From contig JBCDCZ010000143.1 of the NCBI GenBank assembly GCA_039180865.1, positions 1-11,344 on the forward strand: a stretch of DNA of 11,344 nucleotides. Direction: 5' to 3'. Origin of the DNA: JBCDCU01 sp039180865. Lineage in GTDB: Bacteria > Pseudomonadota > Alphaproteobacteria > Rhizobiales > JACESI01. The notes below the pieces were generated by a model that saw only the letters and a program-made list of their open reading frames with translations, was not told the DNA's origin and did no database searches. Position 1 is the first letter of the stretch, and every line of letters begins with the position of its first letter. This document shows, piece by piece, positions 6,606-11,344 of this stretch. Both the position numbers and the translations under genes were made by a program.

Positions 6606-7898
6606 ATGATCGATATCGCAAAACGGGTTTACGACCACACCTGGAAGATCGATCCGATCGTGCGCTCACTGATCGATACCGACTTCTACAAGCTTTTGAT
6701 GGCGCAATCGGTTCACCGCCACCACACCAATGCTCAGGTTACCTTCAGTCTTATCAACAGAACCAAGACCGTTCGGCTTTCCGATCTGATCGATGAAGGC
6801 GAATTGCGAGAGCAACTGGATCATATCCGGACCCTTCGCCTGTCACGGGGTGAAAGCACCTGGATGCGCGGCAACATGTTTTACGGCAAGCGCTATATGT
6901 TTCGCCCGGAATTCATGACATGGCTCGAACAACTCCGGCTACCCGCCTATCACCTTGATAAACGCGATGGTCAGTATGAGCTCACGTTCGAAGGGTCTTG
7001 GCCGGAAGTGATGCTATGGGAGATCCCGGCGCTTTCCGTCCTCATGGAATTACGAAGCCGTGCGGTCCTCAAGAAGATGGGCAAGTTCGAGCTGCAAATC
7101 CTTTACGCACGGGCCATGACGCGTGTCTGGGAGAAAGTGCAGCGGCTGCGCAAGCTGCCGGATGTGCGTATTGCCGATTTCGGCACCCGAAGACGCCATG
7201 GCTATCTCTGGCAGGACTGGTGCGTTCAAGCATTGAAGGAAGGACTGGGGCCAAGCTTTTCCGGAACATCGAACTGTCACATCGCCATGCGCCAGGAGGT
7301 CGAGGCGATCGGCACGAACGCGCATGAACTTCCGATGGTCTATGCTGCGCTTTCACGCTCAGAAGATGAACTGCGCGAAGCACCCTATAGGGTCCTGCAG
7401 GACTGGCAGGTTGAACATGAGGGCAACCTGCTCATCATTCTGCCGGATACGTTCGGCTCTGAAACGTTCTTCGAGAGGGCGCCGAAATGGCTGCAATACT
7501 GGACGGGTGTCCGGATCGACTCCGGAGATCCAGTAGTTGGAGCGAGGCTTGCCATCGACTGGTGGAAAAAATGCGGACAGAACCCGCAAAGCAAGCGCAT
7601 CATTTTTTCAGACGGACTAGATGTCGAGAAAATCGAGAGCCTCTACAACGAATTTCACCCCCAGACGAATGTGAGCTTCGGCTGGGGCACGCTTCTGACC
7701 AATGATTTCCGAGACCTGGCACCAAACGACGCGCTTGCCCCGTTCTCGCTGGTTTGCAAAGCGGTGAAGGTCAATGGCCGTTCGACTGTGAAGCTGTCAG
7801 ATAATCCGATGAAATCGACAGGACCGAGTGACGAAATCGAGCGCTATCGCGATGTGTTCGCAATTGGGAAGCAAGTTTCGCAGCCGGTTTTGGTATAG
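6606..7898 (+). CDS. pncB: Nicotinate phosphoribosyltransferase
   Basis: This 430-residue cytoplasmic enzyme of the NAD salvage (Preiss-Handler) pathway makes nicotinate mononucleotide from nicotinate and PRPP, coupled to ATP hydrolysis. Diagnostic motifs are all present: S-L-I-D-T-D-F-Y-K-L-L-M (21-32), D-F-G-T-R-R-R-H (191-198), G-T-S-N-C-H-I-A (220-227), G-T-N-A-H-E-L-P-M (236-244) with His240 at the position phosphorylated in the Salmonella enzyme, R-I-D-S-G-D-P (303-309) for phosphoribosyl binding, and F-S-D-G-L-D (334-339). The length is standard for the proteobacterial form. The start is the ATG at 6606, with AAGG 5 bases upstream, and the protein begins exactly where family members do. 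It stands alone: divergent from DUF971 and convergent with fpr, with only 12 bases between the stop codons. Confidence 0.96.
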   Translation: MIDIAKRVYDHTWKIDPIVRSLIDTDFYKLLMAQSVHRHHTNAQVTFSLINRTKTVRLSDLIDEGELREQLDHIRTLRLSRGESTWMRGNMFYGKRYMFRPEFMTWLEQLRLPAYHLDKRDGQYELTFEGSWPEVMLWEIPALSVLMELRSRAVLKKMGKFELQILYARAMTRVWEKVQRLRKLPDVRIADFGTRRRHGYLWQDWCVQALKEGLGPSFSGTSNCHIAMRQEVEAIGTNAHELPMVYAALSRSEDELREAPYRVLQDWQVEHEGNLLIILPDTFGSETFFERAPKWLQYWTGVRIDSGDPVVGARLAIDWWKKCGQNPQSKRIIFSDGLDVEKIESLYNEFHPQTNVSFGWGTLLTNDFRDLAPNDALAPFSLVCKAVKVNGRSTVKLSDNPMKSTGPSDEIERYRDVFAIGKQVSQPVLV

Positions 7899-7910
7899 TC
7901 ACCGACTGAC

Positions 7911-8756
7911 TTAGCCGACGAAAGCTTTCTCAATGACATAGGCGCCAGGCTTGTTGTTAGCACCCTCGTCGAGACCCGCTTCCTCGGATATCTCGGCAAG
8001 CTCCTTGAGCATTCCCATAGAGCCGCAGATCATGACCCGGTCGGTTTCGGGATTGAGGGATTCGACGCCAAGATCCTCAAACAGCTTGCCACTGCGAATA
8101 AGATCCGTGCTGCGGCCCATGTGCTCGGAGCCCTCTTGGGTCGTCGTTGCATAGTGGACGAGTTTTCCGTCGATCATCTCGGACAGAAGCTCATTGTCCT
8201 CAATTTCCGAAACCAGGTCGTAGCCGTATTGCAGTTCCGCCGCTTCACGGGTGGTGTGAACCAGGATGACCTTTTCAAATTTTTCATAGGTCTCAGGATC
8301 ACGGATTACCGACGCAAAAGGCGCAATTCCTGTCCCCGTGGAAAGAAGGTAAAGGCGTTTGCCGGGGCGCAGCGCATCCAGTACCAGCGTACCGGTCGAC
8401 TTTGTGCGCATCCAGATTGAATCGCCCGGCTGGATTTTCTGAAGATGGGTCGTCAGTGGGCCGCCCTGAACCTTGATTGAGAAGAATTCGATGTGTTCTT
8501 CCCAGCTCGGCGATGCGATTGAATAAGCCCGCCAGACAGGTTTTTCACCCGGCAATCCGATCATGACGAATTCTCCGGAGCGAAAGCGGAAACCCTGTGG
8601 ACGGACAACGCGGAAGCTGAAGAGACGATCCGTATAGTGTTTCACTTGAAGAACAGGCAAGTCGTAAACGTTCTTCGGAACATCAAAGCTATGTTGGCGG
8701 CCATTGTCAGCTTTAATGGAAGTTTGCGCTATCGTCATATCGCGTCCCAGCTTCAT
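7911..8756 (-). CDS. fpr: Ferredoxin/flavodoxin--NADP+ reductase
   Basis: A 281-residue FAD enzyme that exchanges electrons between NADP(H) and ferredoxin or flavodoxin, supporting Fe-S assembly, oxidative-stress defence and biosynthesis. Visible elements are F-R-S-G-E-F-V-M-I-G (58-67), the FAD-binding R-A-Y-S-I-A-S (76-82), G-G-P-L-T-T-H-L (98-105), the nucleotide-binding S-T-G-T-G-I-A-P-F (139-147), H-T-T-R-E-A-A-E-L-Q-Y (167-177) and C-G-S-M-G-M-L (244-250). The tail ends Y-V-I-E-K-A-F-V-G, the bacterial FPR tail with Ala-Phe rather than a terminal aromatic residue. The start at 8756 (ATG) has a weak ribosome-binding site. The ATG at 8738 (codon 7), preceded by GGGA, is an equal alternative; the conserved core begins well after both. 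The upstream region carries a near-consensus promoter and several symmetric sites. Confidence 0.94.
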   Translation of the reverse strand: MKLGRDMTIAQTSIKADNGRQHSFDVPKNVYDLPVLQVKHYTDRLFSFRVVRPQGFRFRSGEFVMIGLPGEKPVWRAYSIASPSWEEHIEFFSIKVQGGPLTTHLQKIQPGDSIWMRTKSTGTLVLDALRPGKRLYLLSTGTGIAPFASVIRDPETYEKFEKVILVHTTREAAELQYGYDLVSEIEDNELLSEMIDGKLVHYATTTQEGSEHMGRSTDLIRSGKLFEDLGVESLNPETDRVMICGSMGMLKELAEISEEAGLDEGANNKPGAYVIEKAFVG

Positions 8757-8851
8757 CGTGTGTGCGGTTTGCCTGCCCTTTCAACGGGGCTTTTCTTGAA
8801 CCGCTTCCTTGGTCGCGTGATCGCCTCACGTCGACGTCCAAACCAAATTTA

Positions 8852-8863
8852 CTTGTATACAAG
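8852..8863. promoter_or_regulatory. Perfect palindrome CTTGTATACAAG, GntR-type operator candidate
   Basis: Twelve bases of perfect dyad symmetry. It matches the TNGT-NN-ACNA pattern seen in operators of FadR-subfamily (FCD) GntR regulators. It lies 96 bases upstream of the fpr start, inside the predicted fpr leader. No GntR gene is present in the window, so the regulator is unknown. Confidence 0.4.
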
Positions 8864-8906
8864 CAACCTGCCTCACTATGCCCACAAACGGTCGGGCAAT
8901 GCAAGG

Positions 8907-8933
8907 CGTTTATTGCACTGCAAAATATAAACG
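8907..8933. repeat. Inverted repeat CGTTTAT-N13-ATAAACG over the fpr promoter
   Basis: Two perfect 7-base arms (8907-8913 and 8927-8933) are spaced so that their centres are 20 bases apart, about two helical turns. The element covers the predicted -10 and start region of the fpr promoter. A second, offset palindrome, TTGCA-C-TGCAA (8913-8923), lies within it. An operator for an unknown dimeric regulator is plausible. Confidence 0.4.
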
Positions 8934-8949
8934 GATTGACGAATGTCAA
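8922..8949 (-). promoter_or_regulatory. fpr: Predicted sigma70 promoter of fpr
   Basis: On the minus strand, TTGACA (8949-8944) is a perfect -35 hexamer. After a 16-base spacer comes TATTTT (8927-8922); an overlapping TATATT (8929-8924) has a 14-base spacer. Transcription would begin near 8915, giving a leader of about 160 bases before the fpr ATG at 8756. Confidence 0.5.
8936..8949. promoter_or_regulatory. FNR/FixK-type box TTGAC-GAAT-GTCAA
   Basis: A perfect 14-bp dyad that fits the TTGA-N6-TCAA core recognised by FNR, FnrN and FixK proteins in rhizobia. It contains the predicted -35 hexamer of fpr, so a protein bound here would be placed to repress fpr. The TTGACA hexamer by itself supplies half of the match, which raises the odds of coincidence. 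Confidence 0.45.
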
Positions 8950-9168
8950 GCTTAGGAAAAATGCTTCAGGTAGGTGATTTTTTTACACGCAGCACGACTG
9001 GAAAAACGATCTTCCTTAATCCCCGTCCAACCAAAACAGTTTGTGCAACATTTTTTTGTATCAGGGAATCGCATCCTTTTTTGTACAATCAATGGATAAG
9101 ATTGCGGAGACAACGATCGCCCGTTACCCGCAAGGACCCGAGTAATTGATAACAGTCGCCAGAAACGC

Positions 9169-9188
9169 TGATTTTCAAGCGATTTCGC
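9169..9188. repeat. Direct repeat, copy 1
   Basis: TGATTTTCAAG-CG-ATTTCGC. It matches copy 2 (9274-9293) at 18 of 20 positions; only the central two bases differ. The copies start 105 bases apart, close to ten helical turns. Both lie upstream of the 40-residue membrane-protein gene. Confidence 0.6.
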
Positions 9189-9273
9189 CATTTGAAAACG
9201 ATGGTGTCCAAAGCCAATCGAAAACAGCATGACGAGCATAATTGCTATGTCGAAACTGCATAATTATTTTCAT

Positions 9274-9293
9274 TGATTTTCAAGGAATTTCGC
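9274..9293. repeat. Direct repeat, copy 2
   Basis: TGATTTTCAAG-GA-ATTTCGC, the partner of 9169-9188. It is followed directly by the inverted motif CTTAA-N8-TTAAG (9293-9310) and lies about 80 bases upstream of the small gene's start codon. Confidence 0.6.
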
Positions 9294-9317
9294 TTAAGTG
9301 GGAATTTAAGACAGCAG

Positions 9318-9340
9318 TGATCTCGATTCATGTAGATCAA
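9318..9340. promoter_or_regulatory. Symmetric site TGATCT-N10-AGATCA overlapping an imperfect FNR-like box
   Basis: TGATCT (9318-9323) and AGATCA (9334-9339) are perfect 6-base arms. Overlapping them, TTCAT-GTAG-ATCAA (9327-9340) differs from the FNR consensus TTGAT-N4-ATCAA at one base. The site is 35-57 bases before the start codon of the small membrane-protein gene, too close for classic activation at -41.5. It would fit repression or be incidental. Confidence 0.35.
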
Positions 9341-9374
9341 CGCTCAACCGGTAACTCTAGAAGGGAAGTGCGAC

Positions 9375-9497
9375 ATGAACAAAGATGATCTCATCCGTGA
9401 ATATCGCAAGCGCGGCGCTTCCTGGCCCGCGCTCGCAGGCGTTTATAGTATTATCGTCGGTGCCATGGTCCTCTCAGCAATGGCAATGACCGCTTAG
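9375..9497 (+). CDS. Small single-span membrane protein, 40 residues, unknown function
   Basis: A short gene: ATG at 9375 with a good ribosome-binding site (AAGGGAAG, about 7 bases upstream), TAG at 9495-9497, then a strong terminator 32 bases later. The protein has a charged, basic N-terminus (M-N-K-D-D-L-I-R-E-Y-R-K-R-G, residues 1-14), a W-P-A-L turn (17-20) and one hydrophobic helix (about 20-38) ending M-A-M-T-A. The positive-inside rule puts the N-terminus in the cytoplasm. Ribosome-binding site, stop and terminator together make a real gene likely. I do not recognise the family; small oxidase subunits and stress-related membrane peptides have a similar size, but no specific motif supports either. 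Confidence 0.7.
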   Translation: MNKDDLIREYRKRGASWPALAGVYSIIVGAMVLSAMAMTA

Positions 9498-9529
9498 ACC
9501 GAAGAATTCGATCTTAAAGATCAAAGAAA

Positions 9530-9559
9530 AAAACGCCGGGTCGAACAACCCGGCGTTTT
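9530..9559. terminator. Strong bidirectional rho-independent terminator
   Basis: AAAACGCCGGGT (9530-9541) pairs perfectly with ACCCGGCGTTTT (9548-9559), giving a 12-bp stem with loop CGAACA. The plus-strand transcript continues into TTTTCATTTTT. The minus-strand transcript continues into a seven-base U-run (9533-9527, including the end of the stem). It serves the small membrane-protein gene from the left and the ABC transporter operon from the right. Confidence 0.93.
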
Positions 9560-9594
9560 CATTTTTCGGAAGCGCTCGTTGCAAACGCCAGGTT

Positions 9595-11247
9595 CTAGAC
9601 CTGTGCCGATTCTCCCACATTATCGACACCGCGTTCCTCAAGAAGCGTCGTCAGCCAGTTCGGATCCATCTCCGGAACTGATGACAACAAAAGATCGGTG
9701 TAGGGATGATGCGGAGGCGTGAACATCTCGTCCTTCGGCCCCTGTTCGACAACTTTTCCACGCTGCATCACAACTACTTCATCCGCAATCGACCGCACGG
9801 TCGCAAGATCGTGGGTGATAAACATGTAAGCAAGGTTCAATTCCCGCTGGAGTTTATCCAGGAGTTTCAAAATCCCTTCGGCCACCAGCTGATCGAGCGC
9901 GCTCGTCACCTCGTCGCAGATAATGAATGTAGGTTCTGCAGCAAGGGCACGGGCAATCCCGATACGCTGTTTTTGACCACCGGACAGCTCGCTTGGATAT
10001 CGGCTGTAGTACTTTGAGGGTTCTAGCTCGATAAGATCGAGCAACTCGTCGACCCTGGTTTTTAGCTCGCCACCCGTAAGCCCGCCATAAAATTGTGCCG
10101 GCCTCCCGATGATGTCGCTGATGCGCACTTTCGGGTTCAGCGCCGTGTCGGCCATCTGATAAATCATCTGCGCCTGACGAAGCTGATCCTTTGTGCGATT
10201 CTTGTAGCTTGGCGGCAGCGGTTCACCCTTAAACAGGATTTGTCCGTCTGTCGGGGGCAACAGCCCCGTAATGCATCGCGCAGTCGTCGATTTACCCGAT
10301 CCGGATTCACCAACGACGGCTACGGTCATACCCTGATAGATGTCCATCGAGACATCATCGAGCACTTTGACCGGACCATAGGATGCGCTGACATTCTGGA
10401 CTGAAATCACCGGCTTGACGCTTGGATCATTCGGCCGATGCTTCTGTGGTCTTTGGAAAGACCGCACCGCCCAGAGGCTCTTCGTGTATTCCTCTTTCGG
10501 ATTTTCGAGCATCTGCTCGGTTGGCGCTTCCTCGACTTCATTTCCTTTCAGGAGTACTTTGATCGTGTCCGCCATCTGCGCAACAACAGCGAGATCGTGC
10601 GTAATGTATATTGCCGCCGTATCGAACTGATCGACAATGTCGCGGATTGCGGCCAAGACCTCGATCTGGGTCGTCACATCAAGCGCGGTTGTCGGCTCGT
10701 CGAAGATGATGAGATCCGGTCGGCACGCCATCGCCATGGCTGTCATGGCTCGTTGGAGCTGACCACCAGACACCTGGTGCGGATAACGGAAACCGATCTC
10801 ATCTGGATTGGGAAGGCGCAAGCGCTCATAGAGCTCCATTGCATCTTCCTGCGCTTCTACCCGCTTTTTGATCCGGTAATGAATCGGCGCCTCGGTGTGC
10901 TGGTCAATGATCTTGTGCGCCGGATTGAAGCTGGCGGCTGCCGACTGAGCGACATAGGCGATACGCGATCCACGCAAGGCACGCAGTGCGGAATCCGAGG
11001 TCGTCGTCAGCTCCATGCCATCGAATTCAATCGATCCGCCGGAGATCCGGCACCCGTCACGTGCAAACCCCATTGCGGCAAGACCGATCGTAGACTTGCC
11101 TGCGCCGGATTCACCGATCAGGCCCATCACTTCACCGCGATGGAGGGTGAGATCGACCCCATGGACGATCTCGATCCATTTTTCATCGGAATAGCCTTCA
11201 ATGCGGAGATCCTTGATCTCCAGAAGAACACTCTTGTCTTTTACCAT
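9595..11247 (-). CDS. Oligopeptide/dipeptide-type ABC transporter, fused tandem ATP-binding protein
   Basis: A 550-residue cytoplasmic ATPase with two nucleotide-binding domains in one chain, equivalent to DppD plus DppF; GsiA and YejF share this form. It powers import through a permease pair. Domain 1 (about 7-262): Walker A G-E-S-G-A-G-K-S (45-52), Q-loop Gln101, signature V-S-G-G-Q (159-163), Walker B L-I-I-F-D-E-P (179-185), switch His217. Domain 2 (about 279-527): Walker A G-E-S-G-S-G-K-S (313-320), Q-loop Gln364, signature L-S-G-G-Q (421-425), Walker B F-I-I-C-D-E (441-446), switch His479. All catalytic residues are present in both halves. The oligopeptide-type C-terminal extension H-P-Y-T-D-L-L-L-S-S-V-P (514-525) is visible. 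The start is the ATG at 11247, with AAGGAG 7 bases upstream inside the last codons of the permease gene. The substrate cannot be told without the binding protein. Confidence 0.93.
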   Translation of the reverse strand: MVKDKSVLLEIKDLRIEGYSDEKWIEIVHGVDLTLHRGEVMGLIGESGAGKSTIGLAAMGFARDGCRISGGSIEFDGMELTTTSDSALRALRGSRIAYVAQSAAASFNPAHKIIDQHTEAPIHYRIKKRVEAQEDAMELYERLRLPNPDEIGFRYPHQVSGGQLQRAMTAMAMACRPDLIIFDEPTTALDVTTQIEVLAAIRDIVDQFDTAAIYITHDLAVVAQMADTIKVLLKGNEVEEAPTEQMLENPKEEYTKSLWAVRSFQRPQKHRPNDPSVKPVISVQNVSASYGPVKVLDDVSMDIYQGMTVAVVGESGSGKSTTARCITGLLPPTDGQILFKGEPLPPSYKNRTKDQLRQAQMIYQMADTALNPKVRISDIIGRPAQFYGGLTGGELKTRVDELLDLIELEPSKYYSRYPSELSGGQKQRIGIARALAAEPTFIICDEVTSALDQLVAEGILKLLDKLQRELNLAYMFITHDLATVRSIADEVVVMQRGKVVEQGPKDEMFTPPHHPYTDLLLSSVPEMDPNWLTTLLEERGVDNVGESAQV

Positions 11248-11248
11248 C

Positions 11249-11344
11249 CTATTGCTCCTTCAGACCGGAGGACCGGAACAGCATCCAGTCGACGACAAAG
11301 TTGACCGCCACAGTCAATAACGCAATTGCAGCGGCAGGAATGAG
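11249..11344 (-). CDS. ABC transporter permease, DppC-like (partial, C-terminus only)
   Basis: Only the last 31 codons and the TAG (11249-11251) are in the window. The peptide L-I-P-A-A-A-I-A-L-L-T-V-A-V-N-F-V-V-D-W plus M-L-F-R-S-S-G-L-K-E-Q is the last membrane helix and short cytoplasmic tail typical of DppC/OppC inner-membrane permeases. One base separates its stop from the ATPase start, and the ATPase ribosome-binding site lies within its final codons, so the two are translationally coupled parts of one operon whose other genes lie to the right. Confidence 0.85.
   Translation of the reverse strand, partial: LIPAAAIALLTVAVNFVVDWMLFRSSGLKEQ

Larger units (their letters stand above)
8757..9374. 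other. 618-base AT-rich intergenic regulatory region between fpr and a small membrane-protein gene
   Basis: I see no credible gene; the open frames here have poor protein character and no good ribosome-binding sites. The part from about 8830 to 9370 is clearly richer in A/T than the flanking genes and carries several T-runs (8978-8985, 9051-9057, 9077-9082). It holds the fpr promoter and operator-like sites, plus an 18/20 direct repeat (9169-9188 and 9274-9293) and two symmetric motifs close to the small gene. An untranslated RNA cannot be excluded, but I find no clear promoter-hairpin-U-run unit. Confidence 0.6.

Noticed and set aside
7899..7910. A terminator between convergent pncB and fpr
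   Set aside because: Only 12 bases lie between the stop codons, and no stem with a U-run is visible there or just inside either gene end.
8952..9239. Open frames on both strands in the fpr/small-gene intergenic region (up to 95 codons)
   Set aside because: Poor amino-acid make-up, no ribosome-binding sites, AT-rich non-coding character and no recognisable protein family.
9273..9283. TTGATTTTCAA as an FNR/FixK box
   Set aside because: The half-sites TTGA and TCAA are separated by only 3 bases instead of 6.
9293..9310. CTTAA-N8-TTAAG as a second CtrA site
   Set aside because: The spacer is 8 bases, not the 7 that CtrA requires; the symmetry is real but does not fit that regulator.
10438..11304. 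Plus-strand open frame of 288 codons opposite the ABC ATPase
   Set aside because: It is antisense to a complete tandem ATPase with all motifs; the translation has no recognisable family character.
1..11344. Mobile elements, CRISPR arrays, tRNA or rRNA genes
   Set aside because: No regularly spaced repeats, transposase or integrase motifs, or recognisable RNA gene sequences were seen on either strand.

Overview
The window looks like a stretch of alphaproteobacterial chromosome, most likely from a member of the Hyphomicrobiales (Rhizobiales). The evidence is the gene families: a ferredoxin-NADP reductase ending in the short Ala-Phe-Val-Gly tail, a DUF459-type SGNH hydrolase, a rhizobial-style nicotinate phosphoribosyltransferase, and a HugZ/DUF2470 protein. 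Sites resembling CtrA and FNR/FixK boxes fit the same assignment. Base composition is moderately GC-rich throughout, except for an AT-rich intergenic region at about 8830-9370. I see no transposase, integrase, phage gene, tRNA, rRNA or CRISPR array, so this reads as core genome.

Left part (1-4970, all on the minus strand). Read in the direction of transcription, the order is: a secreted DUF459/GDSL hydrolase (4970-4053); a gap with a perfect TTAA-N7-TTAA CtrA-type box; a large membrane-anchored SGNH protein (3795-1999); an MBOAT acyltransferase (1880-486); a 75-residue exported or membrane small protein (475-248); and the first 36 codons of a haloacid-dehalogenase-type HAD hydrolase (109-1). 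MBOAT plus SGNH is the usual two-part module that carries acetyl groups across the inner membrane and transfers them to, or removes them from, an envelope polysaccharide or peptidoglycan. The polymer modified here cannot be read from the sequence. A 7-bp hairpin immediately before the MBOAT start codon covers its ribosome-binding site.

Middle part (5310-8756). A HugZ/DUF2470 protein (+) converges on a small DUF971 protein (-). DUF971 diverges from pncB (+), the nicotinate phosphoribosyltransferase of the NAD salvage pathway. pncB converges with fpr (-), ferredoxin/flavodoxin-NADP+ reductase. These genes share a redox, haem/iron and NAD flavour but do not form one operon.

Intergenic region 8757-9374 is 618 bases without a convincing gene and is dense in symmetric motifs. 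It holds a near-consensus promoter for fpr whose -35 lies inside a perfect TTGA-N6-TCAA (FNR/FixK-type) box, a CGTTTAT inverted repeat over its -10, a perfect CTTGTATACAAG palindrome in the leader, and an 18/20 direct repeat upstream of the next gene.

Right part (9375-11344). A 40-residue single-span membrane protein gene (+) ends at a strong bidirectional terminator (9530-9559). The terminator also closes an oligopeptide-type ABC transporter operon coming from the right on the minus strand: the end of a DppC-like permease, then a 550-residue ATPase with two fused nucleotide-binding domains. No undescribed multi-gene system is evident. The best leads are the regulatory layout around fpr and the small protein, the hairpin at the MBOAT start, and the CtrA box before the acetylation module.
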